IMG/VR virus record: IMGVR_UViG_3300030110_003692
Location: 1 to 40,148 of that record
Length of the DNA stretch: 40,148 nt
Source of the DNA: a virus
Direction: 5' to 3' (one strand)
Below are positions 5,324-11,906 of this stretch, one piece after another. Position 1 is the first letter of the stretch; the number at the start of each line of letters is the position of its first letter. A program made the translations under genes and the position numbers. The notes under the pieces are model-generated. The model did not search any database. It was given only the letters and a program-made list of their open reading frames with translations, and had not been told where the DNA came from.

Positions 5324-5495
5324 TTTTTATATCTCCTTCAATTGGTACGTTTGGGTAATTCTTTTTTAAAACCTTTTGGCAAAACTCATCAAACTCTACA
5401 AACTTAATTGTATCAAATATTCCTGTTGAGTGGAGGCCTAACGAGAAGCCTCCAATCCCAGAAAATAAATCTAAAACTTTTAATTTATTTTCCAA
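4329..5495 (-). CDS. dcm: C5 cytosine-specific DNA methyltransferase
   Basis: Transfers a methyl group from S-adenosylmethionine to C5 of cytosine in a specific DNA site, probably protecting phage DNA from host restriction. Motifs appear in the usual order: FSGIGG (11-16, SAM binding), GGFPCQPFSVAG (71-82, catalytic Cys75), GENV (111-114), HQRFRVW (154-160) and SLGNAIVPQM near the C-terminus. Length (388 aa) is normal. Residues about 165-340 are unusually rich in Ser, Arg, Glu and Asn with repeated VSNT, exactly where a second gene is read in another frame (VSNT here corresponds to FPTP there). No partner restriction enzyme is visible, so it is likely an orphan phage methylase. Overlaps the 77-aa gene upstream by 11 bases. 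Confidence 0.92.
   Translation of the reverse strand: MENKLKVLDLFSGIGGFSLGLHSTGIFDTIKFVEFDEFCQKVLKKNYPNVPIEGDIKNVKGREFEADIIVGGFPCQPFSVAGKQKGRDDNRYLWPEMFRLIKEIKPEFVIGENVQGLVNLQNGMVLRQVQDELEGEGFEVQCFLIPASGIGAWHQRFRVWIVGHSKHNGLLAAEKRSRDKKINGGTQKGQNQTIESERTSRSRNDENVSNTERKRLEGLSEQGTTFSRENERSQFGSTNSSRSSEDVSNSTILGSRGCRDSDQEKGREGCSSTQSDGKRSNVSNTISELSDGCSSTTRDSEKEFIRLECNEGWHWNQVRSEVKRCSEQSKSTDRTWWQIESDLCGVPNGISRELDKDRASRIKSLGNAIVPQMARIFGLAIKKVLSDS
5333..5338 (-). promoter_or_regulatory. Internal Shine-Dalgarno for the PTP-repeat gene
   Basis: AAGGAG at 5338-5333, nine bases before the ATG at 5323, embedded in methyltransferase codons for Ile-Glu-Gly-Asp. A near-consensus ribosome site at this exact spot is the main evidence that the overlapping frame is translated. 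Confidence 0.75.
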
Positions 5496-5718
5496 TATAT
5501 TCTTTACGGCTAGCGTCTCTCATTTTTAAGAATTTAAATTTTGCTATCTTTAACATCCTGTCAAACAAAGACTCTGCTTTAAATGTTTTAACAACATTCA
5601 TTATCTTACCATTCACTATAAATGTAAGTGTATTATCTGCATGATCTAACTCTATAGTGAACAACTCTTTAGCTTTAATTCTAGTGTCAACTCTTTTTAG
5701 ATCGTTCTCTGTCATCAT
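5485..5718 (-). CDS. Hypothetical protein, 77 aa
   Basis: Starts at a double ATG with GGAG six bases upstream and overlaps the ribbon-helix-helix gene by 32 bases. The sequence alternates beta-like hydrophobics (ELFTIELDHADNTLTFIVNG) with a basic helical end (LKIAKFKFLKMRDASRK). No recognised family. It directly precedes the methyltransferase and overlaps it by 11 bases, which suggests coupled expression. Confidence 0.6.
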   Translation of the reverse strand: MMTENDLKRVDTRIKAKELFTIELDHADNTLTFIVNGKIMNVVKTFKAESLFDRMLKIAKFKFLKMRDASRKEYIGK

Positions 5719-5914
5719 TACCTTCTCCGTTTAAAAGTTTAGTACGAAAAGCTGCGTTAGGAATTTTTAGTTTCCTTGCTTGATGATCTACATAGTCATT
5801 TAACAATTTAGAGATCATAGCTCCTGGAGCTCTAAACTTTGATTTGCAAAGTGATTTTAAAATTTTATAATCGTTAGCAGGAATTGCTACTGACTTCCAT
5901 TTATTGATGTCCAT
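5687..5914 (-). CDS. Ribbon-helix-helix-like small DNA-binding protein
   Basis: The 75-aa sequence has the layout of a CopG/Arc-type ribbon-helix-helix: a short strand KSVAIPAN (7-14), helix A YKILKSLCKSKF, a turn containing APGAM, and helix B ISKLLNDYVDHQARK. Such dimers bind DNA through the paired strands and act as repressors or auxiliary factors. Here it sits in a divergent regulatory neighbourhood upstream of the methyltransferase, so it could regulate this operon. The assignment rests on pattern only; no exact family is named. Confidence 0.55.
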   Translation of the reverse strand: MDINKWKSVAIPANDYKILKSLCKSKFRAPGAMISKLLNDYVDHQARKLKIPNAAFRTKLLNGEGNDDRERSKKS

Positions 5915-6134
5915 CCTTGACCTCCATATCAGATGTGAGTACTAAAGGTTCTGTTGTTTCTATAATACCCAAAGTATCTTTAAGTCTTTTATTTTCTTCT
6001 TTTAGCTTATCTATATTCTCTTGAAGTAATTTGATGCTGCTCATTAATTTATTAAATGCATTCTGCATTCTTAATAATGAATTTAATTCACCTTCAGGTT
6101 TTTGTCCTAAAGGCAGTAAGTTATCTATGGTCAT
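5901..6134 (-). CDS. Small coiled-coil protein, 77 aa
   Basis: First gene of the leftward methyltransferase operon. Residues about 20-52 (AFNKLMSSIKLLQENIDKLK and on through EENKRLKD) show heptad-like spacing of Leu/Ile and should form a coiled coil. The ends are flexible. A strong ribosome site AGGAG precedes the ATG, and a promoter candidate lies 45 bases upstream. Its stop overlaps the ribbon-helix-helix start. Function unknown. Confidence 0.65.
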   Translation of the reverse strand: MTIDNLLPLGQKPEGELNSLLRMQNAFNKLMSSIKLLQENIDKLKEENKRLKDTLGIIETTEPLVLTSDMEVKDGHQ

Positions 6135-6178
6135 TTTGTCTCCTCATATTGTTGGTTTGTTTTTATTATGCTATCTTA

Positions 6179-6205
6179 ACTATATGGGATATTTTTAAAA
6201 GTCAA
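6179..6205 (-). promoter_or_regulatory. Sigma70-like promoter for the leftward methyltransferase operon
   Basis: Minus strand TTGACT at 6205-6200, 15 bases, TATAGT at 6184-6179, in the 70-base divergent gap. Its -35 touches the ATG of the rightward gene at 6205, so the two directions may compete. The spacing equals that of the candidate at 383-409. Confidence 0.45.
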
Positions 6206-6423
6206 TGACAAAATTTATATTAACAATGTTTTTATGTAGTCAAATCTCTGGAAATGGTTGTAAACCTTTTCAACCAGAATACGTAAATTTTAAAACTTAT
6301 CATGAATGTGCAAGATATGGTTATGATTATGCGTCAGAATTAATGACAGAATTTAGCACAGAATTTATAGATGAATATAGAACTTATATAATTTTTGGAT
6401 GTAAAGAAGAAAGCACTATTTGA
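6205..6423 (+). CDS. Small Cys-containing phage protein, possibly exported, 72 aa
   Basis: Starts with a short hydrophobic stretch MTKFILTMFLCSQ followed by SGNGCKPFQP, FKTYHECARYGYDYA and a C-terminal FGC. This layout (short hydrophobic start, GN.C.PF, Y..C...GY, FxC) is shared by tiny proteins common in marine phages, which I know only as unannotated. The four Cys and possible signal or anchor suggest a periplasmic or membrane location. There is no clear Shine-Dalgarno. It is the first of four rightward genes. Confidence 0.65.
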   Translation: MTKFILTMFLCSQISGNGCKPFQPEYVNFKTYHECARYGYDYASELMTEFSTEFIDEYRTYIIFGCKEESTI

Positions 6424-6426
6424 CAA

Positions 6427-6460
6427 ATACCATAAAATACGTAATTACATCTTATGGTAT
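6427..6460 (+). promoter_or_regulatory. Hairpin enclosing the start codon at 6454
   Basis: ATACCATAA (6427-6435) and its exact reverse complement TTATGGTAT (6452-6460) flank 16 bases. The right arm contains the ATG of the next gene, which has no Shine-Dalgarno. In RNA, the stem would hide the start codon; in DNA, it could be an operator. Confidence 0.5.
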
Positions 6461-6714
6461 TTAAATTTATCTTATTAACATCATTTTGTTTAACTTATCC
6501 AAGTGGAGAGACAAAGTGTGGTCAATACCTTAGAGATAACCTCTCAGATGCCACAGAATGCAGAACTATGGCAAAAGCTATAGGTACAGCTCAAAAACGT
6601 AAGATCGAAGGATTAGGGGGCTCTATGGCCTCTTATAGCATATTTTGTTATGCTATTGACAACCAAGGTATGGATATTGACCAAAGCTTTGAAATATCTT
6701 ATAATATCTTATGA
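6454..6714 (+). CDS. Small Cys-containing phage protein, 86 aa
   Basis: Similar in plan to its upstream neighbour: hydrophobic start MVFKFILLTSFCLTYP, then KCGQYLRDNLSDATECR, a helical middle and FCYAIDN near the end, with four Cys that could form two disulfides after export. It may be a diverged paralogue. The start codon is within a perfect inverted repeat. The stop overlaps the next ATG (ATGA), implying coupling. Function unknown. Confidence 0.65.
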   Translation: MVFKFILLTSFCLTYPSGETKCGQYLRDNLSDATECRTMAKAIGTAQKRKIEGLGGSMASYSIFCYAIDNQGMDIDQSFEISYNIL

Positions 6715-6905
6715 CAACTTATCGTGTCAAAGCATACATGGGAGGTTCGCAAGTAGACCAAGTAGTCGAAGCAGCCGATGGTAAAGAAGCGATATTGAAA
6801 GTGTCAGAACAAGTGGAGGATGGTACTGCTGAAGTTATCAATGATGGCTTCACTGGTAATAAAAGACTTCACGTAACATACGAGGAGATCGTTGATGTTA
6901 AGTAA
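6711..6905 (+). CDS. Hypothetical protein, 64 aa
   Basis: A compact sequence (MTTYRVKAYMGGSQVDQVVE, AADGKEAILKVSEQV) that looks like a small alpha/beta fold; the Y-V-V/A-D-x-x-A pattern resembles several tiny phage proteins of unknown role. It starts at an ATGA overlap with the preceding stop and itself overlaps the following start by 11 bases, so the three genes from 6454 form a coupled unit. Base composition is slightly richer in GC than the neighbours. Confidence 0.65.
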   Translation: MTTYRVKAYMGGSQVDQVVEAADGKEAILKVSEQVEDGTAEVINDGFTGNKRLHVTYEEIVDVK

Positions 6906-7080
6906 AGAAAAATTGGAGTTGCTTAAAAAACTTCAACACAAAGAACATGCTTGGTCAGCTAGTCTTATGACAAATGGAATATGCACTACTGAAATGCTAA
7001 AGACTGAGAGTGAAATTAAATCTCTTAGAAATGAATTAAAGCACCAAGATGTACAAGAACTCTTAGCTGCAACAGGCTAA
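6895..7080 (+). CDS. Hypothetical helical protein, 61 aa
   Basis: Starts at ATG 6895 with AGGAG seven bases upstream. The protein is almost all helix-forming residues (LSKEKLELLKKLQHKEHAWS; TESEIKSLRNELKHQ) and could be a short coiled-coil hairpin. Its stop codon overlaps the stop of the convergent homing-endonuclease gene, so there is no room for a terminator between them. Function unknown. Confidence 0.65.
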   Translation: MLSKEKLELLKKLQHKEHAWSASLMTNGICTTEMLKTESEIKSLRNELKHQDVQELLAATG

Positions 7081-7505
7081 GTTTTATTAGGTTTTAAAAA
7101 ACTAAACTTTTTTCCTAGGGATTCTTTCGGCTTAATAAACTCATAGTGATTTATAATTTTTAAAAGTCTTTCTCTTTTTACAGTACAGTATGGTAAAAAT
7201 AATTTTGCAAGATGCAATGCTTTTTGATGTGAACATCTCCATCTCCATTGGTCTGTTTTTCCTAATGAGCCTTTGCCTATTCCTTTGAAATGAATACTAC
7301 CTACCTTAACAATATCATAAAAATTTTTAATACAATCTAAATCTGTCATTGCAACTTCCATTGCAACATTCCATTTTAAATATGTTTTACCGTTAGGTTT
7401 TTTACATTTGTATTGAGCGTAATTAATGTTACCTTCACCATCAAATAATCCTGCTGCATAAGCTATTAAATCCTTGTTATCATGGGGAAAATTTCTACTT
7501 AGCAT
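7077..7505 (-). CDS. LAGLIDADG homing endonuclease, single motif
   Basis: Residues 17-28 (numbered from the GTG at 7508) read YAAGLFDGEGNI, a clear LAGLIDADG motif with the catalytic acid position occupied by Asp/Glu. With one motif and about 142 residues the enzyme should act as a homodimer that cuts a long DNA target and promotes its own spread. It begins inside the last codons of the DNA polymerase gene (overlap 11 bases) and ends overlapping the convergent gene, so it is a free-standing endonuclease squeezed between two genes with no intron or intein visible. The polymerase reading frame is continuous through its motifs. Confidence 0.85.
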   Translation of the reverse strand: MLSRNFPHDNKDLIAYAAGLFDGEGNINYAQYKCKKPNGKTYLKWNVAMEVAMTDLDCIKNFYDIVKVGSIHFKGIGKGSLGKTDQWRWRCSHQKALHLAKLFLPYCTVKRERLLKIINHYEFIKPKESLGKKFSFLKPNKT

Positions 7506-9369
7506 CACCCCAACTCTTTCCTAATCCAACGTCAACTACTGAAGGTACTTTAAATTCTATTGAGTCTTCCATAATAGTTTTAATTTTTTTAGCATGAGCA
7601 TTATCTTTTACATTGAAACAAAGCTCATCATGTATCTGTAACATTGGTAAGTGACCTGCATTGTAACAATCTAACATTGATTGTTTTGTTTGATCAGCTG
7701 AGGATCCTTGAATTAATCTATTTAAAGCTTTGTATGTATAGGCTCTTTTAATATTATCTTTACCATATTTTGCTACTGCATTATCAAATGTTTCGGCCTG
7801 GTGTAATCCAAAGTCTCTTGTTTCCCACTTATCAAACCTACACTTTCTACCTTTTTTAGTTCTTATCACACCCTTCTCATCTGCTGCCAACTTACATCTG
7901 TCAGATAGTTTTCTTATAAAAGGTACCTTCTTATTATATTTTGTAATTAATTCATCTGCTTCATCTTTAGTTACCCCCAATGATAAAGCTAATTTATTTT
8001 TACCCATACCATACATTATACCAAGGCCAATAGTTTTAGCTTGAGTTCTTTCTATACCTACAAGATCTGCAACTGTTTGATGAAAGTCTGCACTATTATC
8101 TTTATATGCTTCAACTAATTCTTGAGATCCTGCATATCCATTATCTCCAATAGATGCTGCATAATGCACAGTCATTCTTGGTTCTTGTTGTGAATAATCA
8201 AATGAACCCCATTGATATCCTTCTTCAGGAATAAATAGTGATCTAATCTTGGGACCAAGATCCTTATTTCTAGCAGGTACTTGTTGTAAGTTTGGGTTAC
8301 TCATAGACAATCTACCCGATACAGTTCCTCCAGAATCTGATCTTAATTGTTGTATCTCTCCATGGATTCTACCTTTGACTTGGTATCTTAAAATAGAAGA
8401 TAAGAAAGTGCTATGAAATTTATTTACCTCCCTAGCTTGCACAATCAATTGGGCTAGTTTATGTTTGTTATTTATTAACCAATTTTGTGTAAAGGAAGGC
8501 TCTTTTGTTTTTTCAGTTCGTGGATAGTCTAACTTCATTTTGTCAAAAGCTTTGGCAATCTGGCGTGATGCCCAAATGTCTACTTCTATTCCTGATTCTT
8601 TTTTTATGGCCGATAGTATTTCTTTCTCTTGGTTCAACATTTGTTTTTTTAATTTTTCAGCTAATTCCACTTGGACTCTCACTCCTCGTTGACGCATTTT
8701 TATCAACACCGGAATTAATTGTTGTTCTAGATCCCAAACTGTTTCTAGACTTTGAGTTCTTATTTCTTGTTTGAATCTTTGCCATAACTTTAATGTCAAT
8801 ACTGCATCTTGCTCTGCATAATAACCAACATGTTCTGCAGGTAGCTTCCACATCTCTGCTTTAGGATCTATACCATGAGCTGCGGCAGCTTCTCTTAATT
8901 CTGTCTCTGCTTTTATTTCACCAAGATAATCTACTGATAAGGCGTTTAATGAATAACTAAATCTATTCTCATCTATTAATGCTGCAGCTATCATTGTATC
9001 TACTATTTGTCCGTTGACCGTGATCCCTGATGCTTCAAGCCATCCTACATCGTACTGAGCATTATGAAATACTTTAGTGCAAGGTAAGCTACAAACTTTT
9101 TTCATGTATGCTTTAACTTGTTCTGGTATCATGTTACCACCACCTAAGTGACCAAACGGAAAGTATCCTTGCCATCCATCAACGGCTACTGCAAACCCCA
9201 CAATCTCTCCTTTACCTAAAGCCCAACCAGCTCCAAGCTTTTCATTAATACCATCGTCTCTAGTTTCTAAGTCGATTGCTATCTCAGTTGCACTAGATAG
9301 ATCTTTATATTCTGATGGTGTATTCCACATAGATTTTTTAAAAGTTAATGTAAGTTGTAGTCCGTTCAT
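7495..9369 (-). CDS. polA: Family A DNA polymerase with 3'-5' exonuclease
   Basis: Replicative phage polymerase of 624 aa. Proofreading domain: IDLET (Asp33, Glu35), FHNAQYDVGWL (Asp106) and YAEQDAVLT (Tyr183, Asp187). Polymerase domain: motif A SFDYSQQEPRM (Asp390), motif B R440 to Y452 (RTQAKTIGLGIMYG) and motif C QIHDEL (His579, Asp580, Glu581). There is no 5'-3' exonuclease domain, as usual in phages. The residue matching E. coli Phe762 is Leu448, a variant linked in the literature to slower or temperate replication. Start ATG overlaps the DUF3310 stop (TAATG). Site 3 of the GC-rich motif lies in the exonuclease domain and encodes TVNG. Confidence 0.96.
   Translation of the reverse strand: MNGLQLTLTFKKSMWNTPSEYKDLSSATEIAIDLETRDDGINEKLGAGWALGKGEIVGFAVAVDGWQGYFPFGHLGGGNMIPEQVKAYMKKVCSLPCTKVFHNAQYDVGWLEASGITVNGQIVDTMIAAALIDENRFSYSLNALSVDYLGEIKAETELREAAAAHGIDPKAEMWKLPAEHVGYYAEQDAVLTLKLWQRFKQEIRTQSLETVWDLEQQLIPVLIKMRQRGVRVQVELAEKLKKQMLNQEKEILSAIKKESGIEVDIWASRQIAKAFDKMKLDYPRTEKTKEPSFTQNWLINNKHKLAQLIVQAREVNKFHSTFLSSILRYQVKGRIHGEIQQLRSDSGGTVSGRLSMSNPNLQQVPARNKDLGPKIRSLFIPEEGYQWGSFDYSQQEPRMTVHYAASIGDNGYAGSQELVEAYKDNSADFHQTVADLVGIERTQAKTIGLGIMYGMGKNKLALSLGVTKDEADELITKYNKKVPFIRKLSDRCKLAADEKGVIRTKKGRKCRFDKWETRDFGLHQAETFDNAVAKYGKDNIKRAYTYKALNRLIQGSSADQTKQSMLDCYNAGHLPMLQIHDELCFNVKDNAHAKKIKTIMEDSIEFKVPSVVDVGLGKSWGDAK
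9011..9023 (-). promoter_or_regulatory. GC-rich 13-bp motif, site 3
   Basis: Minus strand TCACGGTCAACGG inside the polymerase gene, read as Thr-Val-Asn-Gly with the codons ACG GTC AAC GGA. The G/C-ending codons are unlike the rest of the gene. Confidence 0.5.
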
Positions 9370-9638
9370 TATGTATTCTTCTTTTTTTTGTCATACGTTA
9401 CAGTCTTAAGGTGTTCTTTTTCTAATTCACAATAATGTATAATTTTATTTAAATCTTCTATTGTGGTACCTTTGAATAAGTATCTACACACATATTTAAT
9501 TACATTTGCTTGAAATGGATTTAGACTATTTTTTCTTATAAAAGTCCATGGTTGAATCAAAAAACTTTGATAGTGATTCCCTCCAATTTGTTTTTCATCA
9601 GCATTTTTAGCTTCATCGAACATTGTTTTATTTGTCAT
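9369..9638 (-). CDS. DUF3310 family protein, 89 aa
   Basis: Contains the family signature: GGNHYQ, then IQPWTFI, NPFQANVIKYVCRY and a following KGTTIEDLNKIIHYCE. This family is widespread in tailed phages, is sometimes labelled nucleotide kinase-like without firm evidence, and usually sits with replication genes, as here. Ribosome site AGGA precedes the ATG, and the stop overlaps the polymerase start. C-terminus is Lys-rich (KKKKNT). Confidence 0.85.
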   Translation of the reverse strand: MTNKTMFDEAKNADEKQIGGNHYQSFLIQPWTFIRKNSLNPFQANVIKYVCRYLFKGTTIEDLNKIIHYCELEKEHLKTVTYDKKKKNT

Positions 9639-9652
9639 TTATATCCTACTAT

Positions 9653-10288
9653 TTATTCTAAATTGTTTCCAAAAAGTAATGTATAACTTATTCTCATATT
9701 TTCAAAACCTTCTTTCATAGATACTTCATTTGTTTTATGAAAATAAGAACCATTAAAAAAAATTGCCCTATTACTTTTATACTTAATTTTAACAGGTTCT
9801 ATATTTTTAGATTTAATATAGTCTAAACTTTTTTCTGCATTATTATTCCAATCTTCTCTTGTCCAATCTTTTGGAGGTGTAATTTTGTAAATATTTAATC
9901 CATTCTTTTCTAAGTCTAATACACTGTCATTTGATGAAACCCAGATATTTAAATTTATTACAGATGGATCACAGTGCAGACCTACACCATCCTTATTTTT
10001 TGTGTAAAGAAAACTCCAACCTCTTTGAAACTTTGGAACATCAAATTTTTTATTTATCTCACTTACAATTAAATCTGTTAAATAATCTTCAGTGGGAAAA
10101 TAATCAATTGCAACATAGTCATTATATGTTTTATCAAAATATTTAGCAAACAACATCCTGTGTTTTAATGCTTCTAAACATTCATTTGTAAAAAAATTAT
10201 CTACAACTTTTATATCATCCAAATCTTCGATCATTTGATTTTTATTTAAAATCTTCATTACATTATTTGTCATTTTTTTCTTGGACAT
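9653..10288 (-). CDS. 2OG-Fe(II) oxygenase
   Basis: Iron and 2-oxoglutarate-dependent dioxygenase of 211 aa. The iron triad is visible as His105-Cys-Asp107 (GLHCDPS) with distal His184 (SYFHKT), and Arg199 (NMRISY) is placed to bind the 2OG carboxylate. The fold order (HxD strand, NIWVS, a long insert with TPPKDWTREDW, then NRAIFFNGSYFHKT) is typical of prolyl-hydroxylase-like phage enzymes. The substrate is unknown. It lies between the DUF3310 and helicase genes, away from the 2OG cluster at 29-32 kb. It overlaps the helicase stop by 26 bases; an internal ATG at residue 11 is an alternative start. Confidence 0.82.
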   Translation of the reverse strand: MSKKKMTNNVMKILNKNQMIEDLDDIKVVDNFFTNECLEALKHRMLFAKYFDKTYNDYVAIDYFPTEDYLTDLIVSEINKKFDVPKFQRGWSFLYTKNKDGVGLHCDPSVINLNIWVSSNDSVLDLEKNGLNIYKITPPKDWTREDWNNNAEKSLDYIKSKNIEPVKIKYKSNRAIFFNGSYFHKTNEVSMKEGFENMRISYTLLFGNNLE

Positions 10289-11906
10289 AAATTAAATAGT
10301 CTGACCCAATTGGATAGCTAAACTTATAGTCTGTTCTTAATAAATGTAAAGTTTTTCTTGCTCTTGTTGCACCGGTGTACCAAACTTTTCTCTCATCACT
10401 TTTTTCTTGTTTGTTTTTATTTGCATAGTCAGATGGATAGTTACCTTTACTATAAAGTACAACATGATTTGCTTCACCACCTTTTACACTATGTATTGTA
10501 TCTATTGTTATTAATGGATCTTTATCTAATTCTTTTTGTCCATACCTTCTTAACAATCTTATAAAATGTCTTACTTGTTTAGGTTTAAAGTTTCTTCTTA
10601 ATATCCAATACCATGGTTTATTTTTCTGTGTATCTTTCAATGCTAAACCACACCACTCTTTTAAAGTTTGAAAATCATAATCTCTTAAGTCTGGTTCATT
10701 CCTCCAAAACTTATCTAATCTAAATGCAGGGTCATCAAGTTCTCTTATATACTTAACCATGTTACGTGCTGCTCTCTTATCTATTTTTTTATTCAAACTA
10801 ATAGTTGTCCAAGCTTTAATAGCTTCCCATTGTTTCTGGTCAAAACATTTGGTGCCCTTATTATCTTTGTAATATAGGCCTGCATCCTTAGCTAACATCC
10901 TAAGTTCATTTACAGTTTCATTGATACGACCTAAGATATACCAATCTTCTTTTAACGACTCGAAAGGAATTTCTTTAAATGATAAGTAACTTTTAACAGA
11001 TCCTTTAGATTCTCCTGGTTGATATTCTTTCTCTTCACTATCTCTTATACCTCTTCTAATTACTTGAGAAAATCTATGAATTGCTTCTCCAAACCTTTGA
11101 GTCTTTCTTAGTTTTACTTTTCGACCTGGAAAGAATTTAGTAAAATATTTTGGATCAGCCCCATTCCATTTGTATATAGCTTGATCATCATCTCCTGCTA
11201 GATATATTCTATCTACTTTAGGTGCCATCTTATACAACACTGACCATTGTAACGGGGTACAGTCTTGTGCTTCATCTAATATTAAAACTTTAAGTGGTGG
11301 AAAGTCTACTTCTGTTATTGCTCTTTGAATCATATCATCAAAGTCTATAAAGGATCTCTCTCCTCCTCCTGTCTTGTAATGTTCATAGGTATCTATCTTT
11401 CTTTTAAATACTGTAAGTGAATCTCTTTTATAACTCTCCATCTTGTAGGCTTCTTCTGGATCTATTAATAAATTTCTAGCTTTACTGTAGACTCCTAAAG
11501 ACCAATCCTTATACATGAAGTTATCATCTGCTAATCTTTTATCTGAGGACTTAATTACTTTAGTCTGTAATGCAAAATCAATTGTACAATCTTTAGGATC
11601 AAATACTTCTTCTGGAAAGTATCTACGACAATAAGTATGTAATGTTTTAAACCTTGAAAAGTCTTCTGTAGAATAATTTGGAAAAGACTCCATGGCTCTT
11701 CTAACTGCAGTGTTAACGGCTTTGTTAGTAAATGATAAGTAAGCAATATCATTTGGCCTAATACCTTTTCTTAAATAACTTTTAAGTACCTTCTCAATCA
11801 GTGTGTATGTTTTACCTGTACCTGGAGGACCAAAGATCTTTACTGTCTTATGATAAAGTTCCTTAAGTATTTTAAGTTCTAAACTTTCCTGTGTGGAATT
11901 CGTCAT
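10263..11906 (-). CDS. UvrD/Rep-like superfamily 1 DNA helicase
   Basis: ATP-driven 3'-5' type SF1A helicase, probably the replication helicase. Motifs: Walker A GPPGTGKT (26-33), YLSFTNKAV (Ia), LILDEAQDCTPLQW (II), LAGDDDQAIYKWNGA (III), IDTIHSVKGGEANHVVL (V) and WYTGATRARKTL (VI). At 547 aa it is shorter than bacterial UvrD (about 720), having small accessory subdomains. Start ATG with GGAG five bases upstream, within the last codons of the primase gene (35-base overlap), so the two replication proteins are coupled. Confidence 0.93.
   Translation of the reverse strand: MTNSTQESLELKILKELYHKTVKIFGPPGTGKTYTLIEKVLKSYLRKGIRPNDIAYLSFTNKAVNTAVRRAMESFPNYSTEDFSRFKTLHTYCRRYFPEEVFDPKDCTIDFALQTKVIKSSDKRLADDNFMYKDWSLGVYSKARNLLIDPEEAYKMESYKRDSLTVFKRKIDTYEHYKTGGGERSFIDFDDMIQRAITEVDFPPLKVLILDEAQDCTPLQWSVLYKMAPKVDRIYLAGDDDQAIYKWNGADPKYFTKFFPGRKVKLRKTQRFGEAIHRFSQVIRRGIRDSEEKEYQPGESKGSVKSYLSFKEIPFESLKEDWYILGRINETVNELRMLAKDAGLYYKDNKGTKCFDQKQWEAIKAWTTISLNKKIDKRAARNMVKYIRELDDPAFRLDKFWRNEPDLRDYDFQTLKEWCGLALKDTQKNKPWYWILRRNFKPKQVRHFIRLLRRYGQKELDKDPLITIDTIHSVKGGEANHVVLYSKGNYPSDYANKNKQEKSDERKVWYTGATRARKTLHLLRTDYKFSYPIGSDYLIYVQEKNDK

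Noticed and set aside
4351-5369. Plus-strand open frames across the methyltransferase
   Set aside because: Rich in Leu/Ser/Phe shadow composition, no ribosome sites, and no family-like motifs; they mirror the minus-strand genes.
3815-5495. A frameshift in a single methyltransferase gene
   Set aside because: Each frame is complete: the methyltransferase has its start, all motifs and its stop, and the other has its own ribosome site, start and unique C-terminal part.
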